DNA of 47,901 nucleotides from Parachlamydiaceae bacterium (GTDB lineage Bacteria > Chlamydiota > Chlamydiia > Chlamydiales > Parachlamydiaceae), in NCBI GenBank assembly GCA_030147755.1, contig JASBUW010000051.1, positions 1 through 47,901 of the forward strand. The letters run 5' to 3'. Both the position numbers and the translations under genes were made by a program. Positions 40,801 to 47,901 of the stretch are shown here, one piece after another (positions within the stretch are counted from its first letter, which is position 1; the number at the start of each line of letters is the position of its first letter). Under the pieces are notes generated by a model. The model searched no databases, had not been told where the DNA came from, and saw nothing but the letters and a program-made list of their open reading frames with translations.

Positions 40801-42419
40801 TTAGCAATGAACCGCGCTTAACGCGTGATTTATGGGATCGCTTAACAGTTAACCAGCAACAGGAACTGTTGGCTTACTGCCTCAGCCCTCAGCAACAACC
40901 TCTTACAAATTCTCGTGTGAGAGCTGTGTATGATCAATTAGAAGAGATGGGTAAAGCTTTAGTCCAGCGCTATTTTGGTGCTAATGACCGTGGACGCCGC
41001 GCTTTACCTGCTCCTTTTTCCAATCAAGGTTTATGTGAAATGATGATTAGTGATCATCAAGAGGCTGACAATATCTATCGCGCAACCCATGCTTTGACTA
41101 CAAAAATGGGTGGTCAAAGTGCATTTGTGCCAAAAGCATCGCAATATGCAGAATTGACACATGTGAGAAAAGCTCTTAAAACGTCCAAATTTCAGAAAAA
41201 TTTGTGGAAAGGCTATGCGAAAACCACTTTATGGCATGATAACCTCAATACAGATTTTCTCATGCGTCAAACTTTAGATCTCTCTTTTGATTTGCCGCTT
41301 ACTGAGGCTGCCAAGAAAAGTATACGCAGCAAGGTATTGATACCTTTGGCTTTAGAAGCGCAAACAGTCGTAGTTTTATCGCTTTTGCTCCAAAAAATTG
41401 CAAATAGCGATCAAGGATTAGAAGATCTCATTAAAAATAAGGCCACTACCCTCATTGATCGGTTACCGCATGATCAAAAAATCTTGCTTTTTCGAATCGC
41501 AAGTTTAACAAATGGAGAGCGAGGACGTCATTTAAGACAACTCTTCGCGCAATCGAAATATTTGGCAGATTATGCGCGTGATAATTCCTGGCTTCAGTTT
41601 TCTAATCAAGAATATTTAGAATTGGCTAAAACGGCTGCGAGGCGATTAGGGGAAGAAAAGCATGATTTAAGCCTTTTTGGACTTGCAATTGACAATCCGG
41701 AGCACGCTCTTGAAGAATGGAATCATTTTATTGAGTGGCGTCAGGAACAACTTAACCATGGCCATGAGGTGGAGCTTCCTTGCTATTATCAATCGAATTA
41801 CGGGGAAGCAGGCTCTTTTTATTATTCTCCACAAAATTTTGCTCCTAACACAACAGGTTTTGTCTATTCGGATAGCTTAAATTTTTTTCCAAATGAATGT
41901 GTGGCAGATCCACAAGATGCAAATCGCTTTGAAATACCTATACAACAGCATGGAGCATTAAATGGAATGGCTTATAATATGCCTAAATCGAAAATAGGCC
42001 GCTCTTGTGCTGTTTATGTTGTGGGTCCACAGAATGATTTTTCTGCTTTAATTCCGCAGGTGATTTTACCGGTTGCAAAGTTGGATCACGCTTTTATGTC
42101 TGGAACTTTTTCTGCTATAATTTCTAAGAATTCGCATGTAAATGAGACACAACAAACAGACTCTTCAAATAAAGGGAAAGAAAAAGAAATCCAAGAAATT
42201 TTCTCTAGTGATGAAGATAGTTCAGAAATAGCATCTAGCAGCAATAGCCCTTCTAGTCGTGATGATAGCGATGAGTTAAACACGTCCTATTACTCCCCTG
42301 ATCCTTCTTTGTATTGGGCACAACAAAAAGATGACGGAATGATGGATTGGCTTGCAGGCAAATCTCTTCGCGCTTCAACCGACTTTTGGGATCCATTCTC
42401 TTTTGAGAGTAGACTTTAA
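37827..42419 (+). CDS. 1530-residue Ser-rich protein, candidate secreted effector
   Basis: The first 330 residues are Ser/Thr/Pro-rich, low complexity, with repeated Ser runs and a basic P-T-A-K82-K-R-R85 stretch resembling a monopartite nuclear localisation signal. A basic region with KLSKKLKKLLEP follows. From about 340 a large globular part begins. Around 585-730 the pattern YFHGTKN (H588), YAGIFVSTT (622-630) and RIEVIT (E726) recalls the H-Y-E order of ADP-ribosyltransferase folds, but this is weak. The tail (1440-1530) is acidic and Ser-rich. There is no signal peptide; type III secretion would fit. It is a single gene with its own promoter and a weak RBS. No family is recognised with certainty. 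Confidence 0.7.
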   Translation: MLNNNGNILSPLISGQSQQTTSFSSSSQSSAVNAAAKIVPFIDLTGLPSAHIMPTHQTQRSVISSSSSSSISSHSGVPPTAKKRRISTSTSSSTSTSSSNAPESSFVMRQVKSTGEVGLTLIDSSVRGKLSKKLKKLLEPNISGYWSKSKGSILKDQASKTRRILVKYKFSKSSTTYKGYITKNKYDEILKIFKENSTDATILEQNDFSLHKRQLVNSAALLSTPSSQSSSSTISAPVSQPSSSSTVIAGGGVVHPILTNPNFIPFTASVPPPLHTGSTNASLSRNVSHITPHIGTTLQTTSSTPLSSTWTTVAPRLTPVQNPPPLNPPQMPRFAVNRVYVDQQAHTVYAFQRWLAKNYFPQPELWHQPSYYSLQDLIQHLLLIHPTQVPLLDAQGQINNDHLQSYLNAFLREIDNKDLNYKLPFYLIQLWHYQREGKLDVGPGVLEACICQVVQKLSLYDKGQVARFVELIDTPGSDEGDTLRKLLFPLLYKKANWWNGKTNADGQPSWLSVQEKLRQAIDFAQRLLDQPDLTVLQMELASVKGLFKNGQFQEGDFTAYIRSWKQRCEERLGKLDNGIEWHWAKYFHGTKNNNNLTSKTAIPKEILNSRLFYDAQNSGAAYAGIFVSTTIEDFYCPPGIGFDASVEWREPWHVVNHATARSTDQSSNAHNYWISFDKAIPVALNDREDNGIERLNISTLVTNSKREQDAILHHLNLSDLELARIEVITPIEAQLDLLFLKQWSPYIPLHWPTGNRDTYSKTFKEQQAAANQTHSLIPLLLTNDSPALSTSAWCPNTKIKEFLESMAIDPESCRQNILNGALTPTAPERKLRADSDPKVRQEVLNLKESREGLFAKLKELFPGVSLPPALRHIWDHHHTWLNHDGFWSELVGYNPYLIFNFYPVQKMLFAFAVEAKKELPQVVCEKLEAFDEEAIKQFGALMALKIIQHSFPSGSQDTLIVEYLNQKEVSYVPIDHNSFALGDHNARDRRSFSNEPRLTRDLWDRLTVNQQQELLAYCLSPQQQPLTNSRVRAVYDQLEEMGKALVQRYFGANDRGRRALPAPFSNQGLCEMMISDHQEADNIYRATHALTTKMGGQSAFVPKASQYAELTHVRKALKTSKFQKNLWKGYAKTTLWHDNLNTDFLMRQTLDLSFDLPLTEAAKKSIRSKVLIPLALEAQTVVVLSLLLQKIANSDQGLEDLIKNKATTLIDRLPHDQKILLFRIASLTNGERGRHLRQLFAQSKYLADYARDNSWLQFSNQEYLELAKTAARRLGEEKHDLSLFGLAIDNPEHALEEWNHFIEWRQEQLNHGHEVELPCYYQSNYGEAGSFYYSPQNFAPNTTGFVYSDSLNFFPNECVADPQDANRFEIPIQQHGALNGMAYNMPKSKIGRSCAVYVVGPQNDFSALIPQVILPVAKLDHAFMSGTFSAIISKNSHVNETQQTDSSNKGKEKEIQEIFSSDEDSSEIASSSNSPSSRDDSDELNTSYYSPDPSLYWAQQKDDGMMDWLAGKSLRASTDFWDPFSFESRL

Positions 42420-42459
42420 AGGAAGCTTGTAGCGTAGATTAAAAAGTTCATTTTGAAAT

Positions 42460-42529
42460 GACAGTGTTGCATAAATCCCAAATTGTAGACACCAGTTCAC
42501 ACTCAGCCTTGGATTTATGCAATACTGTC
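42460..42529. repeat. 19-bp inverted repeat, IS-end-like
   Basis: GACAGTGTTGCATAAATCC (42460-42478) pairs with 42511-42529 at 18 of 19 positions, around 32 bp. The sequence resembles the terminal repeats of IS5/IS1182-like elements, so it may be a collapsed insertion sequence; no transposase part remains. Confidence 0.5.
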
Positions 42530-42537
42530 GTCTATAA

Positions 42538-42704
42538 TAGACTTCTTTCGAAACTGGCGATGCTTGATCTTTTTCATCTTTGCTCAATTTTGAACATTTG
42601 ATTGTCTTTGCCTACCCTAGACGGGTATGTCAAAGAAAACCAAATGTTCAATCTCGAGCAAATCTAGAAAAATCCCAAGCATCGCCAGTTTCGAAAGAAG
42701 TCTA
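42538..42704. mobile_element. 167-bp MITE-like palindrome with perfect 29-bp ends
   Basis: The arms 42538-42566 and 42676-42704 are perfectly complementary and start/end in TAGACTTC...GAAGTCTA, which could be GACTTC ends with a TA target duplication. The inner part is a degenerate palindrome centred near 42621 (GAACATTTG and CAAATGTTC pair). No ORF is present. It is a nonautonomous element between the effector gene and sufB. Confidence 0.65.
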
Positions 42705-42733
42705 ATTAAAAAATTCAGCTATAATAAGAGTAG

Positions 42734-42792
42734 AGGGAACTGTAATTTCTTCTTAAATATAAATTGACAGCTCCCTTTTAATAGGTTATGAT
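42734..42792 (+). promoter_or_regulatory. suf operon promoter with overlapping dyad
   Basis: Perfect TTGACA (42764-42769), 17-bp spacer and TATGAT (42787-42792). The inverted repeat 42734-42743 / 42767-42776 (9 of 10 bp) overlaps the -35 box and could be an operator or a weak terminator (CTCCCTTTT). sufB starts 56 bp after the -10 box. Confidence 0.6.
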
Positions 42793-42847
42793 TTAATCTC
42801 TTTTATAATTAAAAATTAACAGCACTTTACTTTGTTTAAGGATCATT

Positions 42848-44293
42848 ATGTCGGCAGAACCCGCTCTCTATAGCCGTAGCACTTCGGATTACAAATACGG
42901 CTTTGTGACAGAGGTTGAGACAGATACCCTGCCTAAAGGGTTGAACGAGGATGTGATTCGCACTATTTCAGCGAAGAAGCAAGAGCCTGATTTTTTGTTG
43001 GAATTTCGCTTGAAAGCCTATGAAAAATGGCTAAATTCAGAAGAACCTATCTGGGCGAATGTGAAATATTCTCCTATTGATTATCAAGATATTACTTATT
43101 ATTCGGCTCCTAAAAAGAAGCCCGTTTTGAATAATTTGAATGAGGTGGATCCTGAAGTTTTGCGCACCTTCGAACGGTTAGGCATTCCTTTAGAAGAGCA
43201 AATGCGTTTGAGTAACGTCGCTGTCGACATGATCTTTGATTCCGTTTCCATCGGCACGACATTTAAGAAAAAACTTGAAGAGGCGGGTGTTGTTCTTTGT
43301 TCCATTTCTGAAGCGATGCATACGCATGGCGATTTAGTGAAGAAGTATTTGGGAAGCGTTGTTCCTATTGGCGATAACTTTTTTGCGACTTTGAATTCAG
43401 CGGTCTTCACCGACGGATCTTTTGTATATGTTCCCAAAGGCGTGCATTGTCCGATGGAACTCTCCACTTATTTTCGTATTAATGAACGCGAATCCGGACA
43501 ATTTGAACGCACTCTCATTATTGCCGAAGAAGGTTCTTATGTCAGCTATCTGGAAGGTTGTACAGCCCCTGCATATGATACGAATCAGTTGCATGCAGCT
43601 GTTGTCGAACTCATTGCTTTAGATAATGCTCAGATTAAGTATGCGACTGTGCAGAACTGGTATTCGGGTGATCCGGAAACCGGCAAAGGGGGCGTGTATA
43701 ATTTTGTAACGAAGCGTGGACGTTGTGCCGGTGTGAATTCCAAGATTTCCTGGACGCAAGTAGAAGTCGGCGCTGCCATTACCTGGAAATATCCTAGCTG
43801 TATTTTGCAAGGGGATAATTCTGTCGGAGAATTTTATTCTGTCGCATTGACCAATGGACATATGCAAGCCGATACCGGAACCAAAATGATTCATCTGGGC
43901 AAAAATACGCGTTCCACCATCGTTTCTAAAGGCATCGCTGCTGATGTGTCGCATAATAGTTATCGCGGATTAGTGAAAGTGGCGCCTAGAGCGACAGGAG
44001 CACGTAATTATACGCAATGCGATTCGATGCTGGTGGGAGATAAGTGCTCAGCCAATACTTTTCCTTATATTGAAGTCGGAAATTCTTCTAGCCAAGTCGA
44101 ACATGAAGCCTCCACTTCTAAAATGAATGAAGAGCAGTTATTTTATTTCCAAGCACGTGGCATTTCTAAAGAAGATGCGGTCAATATGATCGTGAACGGA
44201 TTTTGTAAAGATGTTATTCAAGAGCTTCCTCTAGAGTTTGCCGCAGAAGCGCAGAAATTACTGGCGATCAAGCTTGAAAATTCCGTCGGTTAA
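42848..44293 (+). CDS. sufB: SufB, Fe-S cluster scaffold subunit
   Basis: The 481-residue protein matches SufB throughout: [80 protein letters not shown] and the C-terminal [20 protein letters not shown]. SufB forms the SufBC2D complex that assembles Fe-S clusters. AAGGA lies 6 nt before the ATG. It heads the sufBCDS operon and is the only gene here with GC content and codon use slightly above its neighbours, as do the other suf genes. Length is normal. Confidence 0.97.
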   Translation: MSAEPALYSRSTSDYKYGFVTEVETDTLPKGLNEDVIRTISAKKQEPDFLLEFRLKAYEKWLNSEEPIWANVKYSPIDYQDITYYSAPKKKPVLNNLNEVDPEVLRTFERLGIPLEEQMRLSNVAVDMIFDSVSIGTTFKKKLEEAGVVLCSISEAMHTHGDLVKKYLGSVVPIGDNFFATLNSAVFTDGSFVYVPKGVHCPMELSTYFRINERESGQFERTLIIAEEGSYVSYLEGCTAPAYDTNQLHAAVVELIALDNAQIKYATVQNWYSGDPETGKGGVYNFVTKRGRCAGVNSKISWTQVEVGAAITWKYPSCILQGDNSVGEFYSVALTNGHMQADTGTKMIHLGKNTRSTIVSKGIAADVSHNSYRGLVKVAPRATGARNYTQCDSMLVGDKCSANTFPYIEVGNSSSQVEHEASTSKMNEEQLFYFQARGISKEDAVNMIVNGFCKDVIQELPLEFAAEAQKLLAIKLENSVG

Positions 44294-44334
44294 TCCATTA
44301 ATAAATTGAATTGAGAGAAGATTAGGATAAAGCA

Positions 44335-45099
44335 ATGTTAGAAATTAAAGATTTGAAAGCTACAGTAGATGGAACCCCTATTTTACAAGGAGTCAATCTA
44401 CGTGTCGACGCAGGTGAAGTTCATGCCATTATGGGTCCTAACGGAGCAGGTAAATCGACGTTGGCAAAAGTGCTAGCGGGACATCCTGCGTATGAAGTAA
44501 CGGGTGGTGAAGTCTGGTTCAAGGGACAAAATTTACTGGAACTCGAACCGGAGGAACGTGCTCATCAAGGACTCTTCATGAGCTTTCAATATCCTGTGGA
44601 AATTCCAGGTGTGAGCAATACGCAATTTTTACAGATTGCTTTTAATGCAAAACGTAAGGCGAATGGCGAGAAAGAACTCACGGAAGAAGAATTTACGCGT
44701 TTGCTCGATGAAAAAATGAAGCTCATGGAGATTCGCCCTGAATTTAAAACGCGTAATGTGAATGAAAACTTTTCCGGTGGCGAAAAGAAGCGCAACGAGA
44801 TTTTGCAAATGGCGGTGTTAAATCCTGCTTTAGCATTGTTGGATGAAACGGATTCCGGGTTGGATATTGATGCGATGCGTATAGTGGCTAATGGTGTGAA
44901 CCAATTGATGCGTCCTGATATGGGACTCGTATTAATTACGCACTACCAGCGCTTACTCGATTATATTAAACCCCATTTTGTGCATGTCATGTTAGGTGGC
45001 AAAATTGTGCAATCAGGTGGACCTGATCTTGCGTTAGAACTCGAAAGCAAAGGTTATGACTGGTTAGTGCGTTCAGAGAAAGAGGGAGTAGTCGCATGA
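44335..45099 (+). CDS. sufC: SufC, Fe-S assembly ATPase
   Basis: The 254-residue ABC-type ATPase has Walker [11 protein letters not shown], signature [11 protein letters not shown] and Walker [15 protein letters not shown], exactly the SufC pattern (ETDSGLD). It binds SufB and SufD and drives conformational change of the scaffold. Gap to sufB is 41 nt with AGAGAAGA-type RBS. The stop overlaps the first ATG of sufD (ATGA). Confidence 0.97.
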   Translation: MLEIKDLKATVDGTPILQGVNLRVDAGEVHAIMGPNGAGKSTLAKVLAGHPAYEVTGGEVWFKGQNLLELEPEERAHQGLFMSFQYPVEIPGVSNTQFLQIAFNAKRKANGEKELTEEEFTRLLDEKMKLMEIRPEFKTRNVNENFSGGEKKRNEILQMAVLNPALALLDETDSGLDIDAMRIVANGVNQLMRPDMGLVLITHYQRLLDYIKPHFVHVMLGGKIVQSGGPDLALELESKGYDWLVRSEKEGVVA

Positions 45100-46418
45100 T
45101 GGCTCAACCTGGTTTAGAGCAGGAAACTTTTAAAACCTTGTTGGAAAGGTGTCATACGCAAGGGCATAAAGAAGAAGCGCTTGAACGTATGCGCCAGAAG
45201 GCTTGGCAGCATTACCTTTCTTTAGGATTGCCTTCGCGTCAAAATGAAGTGTATCGTTATATTAAATTGCGCCATCTTTTTGCTCAGCCTTATCAAATGG
45301 CGAGCGAACCTGCGGTGAATTTACAGCAAATTCAACAATGGATTTATCCTGAATGCCGTCAATCGGTTCTCGTCTTTGTCAATGGTTATTATAATCCGCA
45401 ACTCTCTTGTTTAGACGCCTTGCCCACTAAATTGGTGGTTTCGCCTTTGCAAGAAGCCATTCAAACATATGGCACGTTTCTGAATAATCATTGGGCGAAA
45501 GTGTTTAAAGAAGAAACCGATTCGTTTGCAGCTCTCAATGGGGCGTTGCATCATAAAGGGGGATTCATTTATTTACCTCCTAAAACAGTAGTGGAAGCGC
45601 CTATTCAAGTGTTGCATGTTGTAGATACCCAAGATCAGCTCCAAATGCTCATGCCTCGTTTGCAAATTTTTGTGGGAGCTCAATCCGATGTGCGCTTTGT
45701 GTGTACGCAGAGAAGTTTGGCGCAAGCAGGCTACTTTGTCAATCAAGTGGCTGAATTAGTCATTGATGAAGGCGCGCATGTCCATTATACGCAAATTTTG
45801 TGTGATGAGCATCCACAAGCGTGGCATTTAGATGCTTTTCGGGCCACTTTGAAGCGTGATAGTACTTTAAAAACTGTGTGCGTAACAGAAGGTAGTTTGA
45901 CGGTGCGCACCGATTATCGTATCACGTTGATGGGTGAGAATGCCGAAGCATTATTAAATGGCGTTTGGATGTTAGCAGATAAGCGTGAAGCGCATTCACA
46001 CGTGTTTATGGATCATCAAGCGCCTTATTGTCGTTCTTTTCAGCTGTTCAAAGGGGCATTGACTGATTTTAGCCGCTCTAGCTTTGAAGGTAAAATTATG
46101 GTGCGTCAAGCGGCGCAGAAAACAGAAGCTTTTCAGCTGAATAACAATCTGGTCTTAAATGATCATGCGCATGCCGATAGCAAACCAAATTTGGAAATCT
46201 TTGCAGATGATGTCAAAGCGTCGCATGGCTCAACCGTGGGACAGTTAGATCCTGAACAACTTTTTTACATGAAAACGCGTGGATTTTCCGATGAAGCCGC
46301 TAAAAATCTGCTCATTTATGGGTTTTGCGAGCAAGTGATTGAAATGATTCAACTGCCTTCACTGCGCGAAGAAATTTCAGCGCGTGCGCGCCATTATTTA
46401 AAAAAGAATCATGACTGA
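45096..46418 (+). CDS. sufD: SufD, Fe-S assembly subunit
   Basis: The 440-residue protein has the SufB/D beta-helix core. The N-terminal helical part ([20 protein letters not shown]) and the C-terminal [20 protein letters not shown] with [19 protein letters not shown] are SufD signatures. It pairs with SufB in the SufBC2D scaffold. Translation is coupled to sufC by ATGA overlap, with GAGGGAG upstream; the second ATG (45099) could also serve. sufS follows after 8 nt. Confidence 0.95.
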   Translation: MMAQPGLEQETFKTLLERCHTQGHKEEALERMRQKAWQHYLSLGLPSRQNEVYRYIKLRHLFAQPYQMASEPAVNLQQIQQWIYPECRQSVLVFVNGYYNPQLSCLDALPTKLVVSPLQEAIQTYGTFLNNHWAKVFKEETDSFAALNGALHHKGGFIYLPPKTVVEAPIQVLHVVDTQDQLQMLMPRLQIFVGAQSDVRFVCTQRSLAQAGYFVNQVAELVIDEGAHVHYTQILCDEHPQAWHLDAFRATLKRDSTLKTVCVTEGSLTVRTDYRITLMGENAEALLNGVWMLADKREAHSHVFMDHQAPYCRSFQLFKGALTDFSRSSFEGKIMVRQAAQKTEAFQLNNNLVLNDHAHADSKPNLEIFADDVKASHGSTVGQLDPEQLFYMKTRGFSDEAAKNLLIYGFCEQVIEMIQLPSLREEISARARHYLKKNHD

Positions 46419-46426
46419 GTGTATGC

Positions 46427-47650
46427 ATGCCGCTAGATATTGCTAAGATTCGTCAAGATTTTCCGATGCTTGCTAAAACCATGCATGACCAGCCTTTGGT
46501 CTATTTAGATTCAGCTGCAACCGCGCAAAAGCCTCTTTCCGTAATTGATGCCATGACTGATTTTTATCGTGATCATTATGGAACTGTACACCGCGCTGTG
46601 TATGAGTTGGCGATTCGTTCGAGTGGAGACTATCAAGAAACGCGCCAGAAAATCAGAGCTTTTCTCAACGCAGCGCATGATGAAGAGATTATTTTTACAC
46701 GTGGAACAACGGAATCCATCAATTTAGTTGCCTATTCTTTTGGTAAAGCTTTTGTTCAGCCAGGAGATGAGATTCTTATCAGTGCCATGGAACATCATTC
46801 CAATATTGTCCCTTGGCAATTGTTATGTGAAGATCGACAAGCCATTCTCAAGGTTATTCCGATGAATGAGCGTGGCGAACTTTTGCTAGAAGAATATGAG
46901 AAATTATTGAGTCCACGCACACGTTTAGTGGCCATTACGCATATCGCGAATTCTTTAGGAACGATTAATCCCATTAAGCAAATCACGCAAATGGCGCATC
47001 AAAAAGGGGCTAAGGTGCTTGTAGATGGTGCACAAAGCGCGCCGCATTTGAAAGTAGATGTGCAAGATCTCGATGTCGATTTTTTTGTTTTTTCCGGGCA
47101 TAAATTGTTGGGTCCAACAGGAATTGGCATTTTATATGGCAAAGCAGATTTATTGAATCAAATGCCTCCTTATCAAGGGGGAGGGGATATGATTGAGACG
47201 GTGACATTTCCCAAAACGACCTATAATGTATTGCCTTTGAAATTTGAAGCGGGCACGCCTATGATTGCGGAAGTGATGGGATTGGGAGCGGCCATCGATT
47301 ATATACAGGCGCTTGGAATAGAAAATATTCAGCAATGGGAACATGAATTGTTGATGCATGCTACCGCCCAGCTTGAGCAAATACCTGGGTTAAGAATCAT
47401 TGGACAAGCCCAAGATAAAGGTGCATTGATCAGTTTTGTTGTAGATGGTGTGCATGCATTGGATATAGGAACATTTTTAGATTTAAAAGGAATAGCGGTA
47501 CGTACAGGTCATCATTGTGCACAGCCGGTGATGCGTTTTTTCAATGTTCCGGCGACAGCACGCGCCTCTTTTGCTTTTTACAACACGAAGGAAGAAATCG
47601 ATTATTTGGCGACTTCTTTGCGAGATGTTGTGCGTAAGCTTAGACCTTAA
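46427..47650 (+). CDS. sufS: SufS, group II cysteine desulfurase
   Basis: The 407-residue PLP enzyme shows YLDSAATAQKP, TRGTTESINLVAYSFG, MEHHSNIVPWQ, DGAQSAPH, the Schiff-base lysine K226 in FSGHKLLGPTG and the catalytic cysteine C364 in RTGHHCAQPVM. It takes sulfur from cysteine for the SufBCD scaffold. A SufE or SufU partner is not encoded in the window. It is the last gene of the operon; repeats follow 20 nt later with no clear terminator. Confidence 0.97.
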   Translation: MPLDIAKIRQDFPMLAKTMHDQPLVYLDSAATAQKPLSVIDAMTDFYRDHYGTVHRAVYELAIRSSGDYQETRQKIRAFLNAAHDEEIIFTRGTTESINLVAYSFGKAFVQPGDEILISAMEHHSNIVPWQLLCEDRQAILKVIPMNERGELLLEEYEKLLSPRTRLVAITHIANSLGTINPIKQITQMAHQKGAKVLVDGAQSAPHLKVDVQDLDVDFFVFSGHKLLGPTGIGILYGKADLLNQMPPYQGGGDMIETVTFPKTTYNVLPLKFEAGTPMIAEVMGLGAAIDYIQALGIENIQQWEHELLMHATAQLEQIPGLRIIGQAQDKGALISFVVDGVHALDIGTFLDLKGIAVRTGHHCAQPVMRFFNVPATARASFAFYNTKEEIDYLATSLRDVVRKLRP

Positions 47651-47669
47651 TTAATTCAATGGGATGGCG

Positions 47670-47801
47670 CGAAGCGTTTGGAGCCCTAAGCAATTTCGTT
47701 GCTAATATCAAAAAGTAACAGCGACCTTTTTGGTAGTTGGTCAAAGTATACTTAAAAAGACTGGTTTTATCTGTGCGGTAGCACTATCAATGCATTAGCC
47801 C
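47670..47801. repeat. further copy of the 36267-type element, partial
   Basis: The same terminal CGAAGCGTTTGGA (47670-47682) is followed by diverged sequence and then the 51-bp core (47751-47801), 49 of 51 identical to 36371-36421. After CATTAGCCC the sequence departs, so the copy is truncated or interrupted by the unit at 47846. Confidence 0.7.
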
Positions 47802-47845
47802 AGGGCGTGTCTTAAAAATGCTAGCATCCTAGCTTCGAGATTATT

Positions 47846-47901
47846 TTGCCCTCAGTTGAACTTTCGGTTTGAGGGCAATATTAAACCAATATTGCCCTCA
47901 A
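47846..47901. repeat. TTGCCCTCA/TGAGGGCAA hairpin units at the window end
   Basis: TTGAGGGCAATATT (47869-47882) and its complement (47888-47901) form a perfect 14-bp hairpin with a 5-nt loop; a further TTGCCCTCA lies at 47846-47854. This may be the end of another inserted repeat that continues beyond the window. Confidence 0.6.

Noticed and set aside
1-47901. tRNA or rRNA genes
   Set aside because: I looked for T-loop (GGTTCGA) and conserved rRNA patterns on both strands by eye and saw none; a covariance-model scan would be decisive.

Overview
The window looks like chromosomal DNA of an amoeba-associated environmental chlamydia (Parachlamydiaceae-like: Protochlamydia, Parachlamydia or Neochlamydia). 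This is an inference: there is no rRNA or marker gene here. It rests on the AT-rich composition and on a gene mix familiar from that group: an aromatic amino-acid hydroxylase, a DUF2608 HAD protein, a serpin behind a lineage-type N-terminal domain, large proteins with low-complexity N-termini, toxin-antitoxin debris, many single-gene units and a sufBCDS operon. Another intracellular amoeba symbiont cannot be excluded.

Layout. (1) 1-2566: an operon for Phe to Tyr hydroxylation (aaaH, a queuosine-precursor transporter, pterin carbinolamine dehydratase) behind a good promoter and a short ORF ending in five Tyr codons out of eight. (2) 2621-4747, minus strand: an XRE-type regulator with a coupled upstream remnant, an outer-membrane barrel candidate and a HIT protein. 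(3) 4766-6457: an ABC-F ATPase behind a three-codon leader ORF and a hairpin that covers its Shine-Dalgarno site. (4) 6636-14610: an exported TauD-like oxygenase with an exported amidohydrolase, a coiled-coil protein, an AlkD glycosylase with an AAC(6')-like acetyltransferase, a TipA-like MerR regulator with a 19-bp-spacer promoter, and a DUF234-type ATPase. (5) 14878-22822: dxr, a zeta-like toxin-antitoxin pair, an exported EEP phosphatase, DUF2608, GNAT, metallophosphoesterase, two NUDIX genes flanking an antitoxin with a frameshifted toxin remnant, and a HAD phosphatase. (6) 22970-30122: a variant aminotransferase, an inhibitory-type serpin, a SAT1-like acetyltransferase, a Bcr-type MFS pump, a tandem pair of unknown genes, a NAGPA-type glycosidase and YjjX. 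(7) 30137-36778: two beta-lactamase-fold proteins, one catalytically dead and fused to DUF302 and one with an intact active site, flanking an S66 peptidase and a tiny Lys-rich gene, all bracketed by large palindromic elements. (8) 36803-42419: a GT2 glycosyltransferase and a 1530-residue Ser-rich effector candidate. (9) 42848-47650: sufBCDS, ending in another repeat copy.

The strongest signals of undescribed biology are two candidate translational/attenuation switches: the Tyr-rich leader before aaaH, and the MKK leader plus SD-sequestering hairpin before the ABC-F gene. Next come the Ser-rich protein with an NLS-like KKRR motif and an HGT-type motif, the dead beta-lactamase-DUF302 fusion, the serpin, and at least two families of nonautonomous palindromic elements, one with a 51-bp core present three times. 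All functional assignments come from motif reading; no database search was run.
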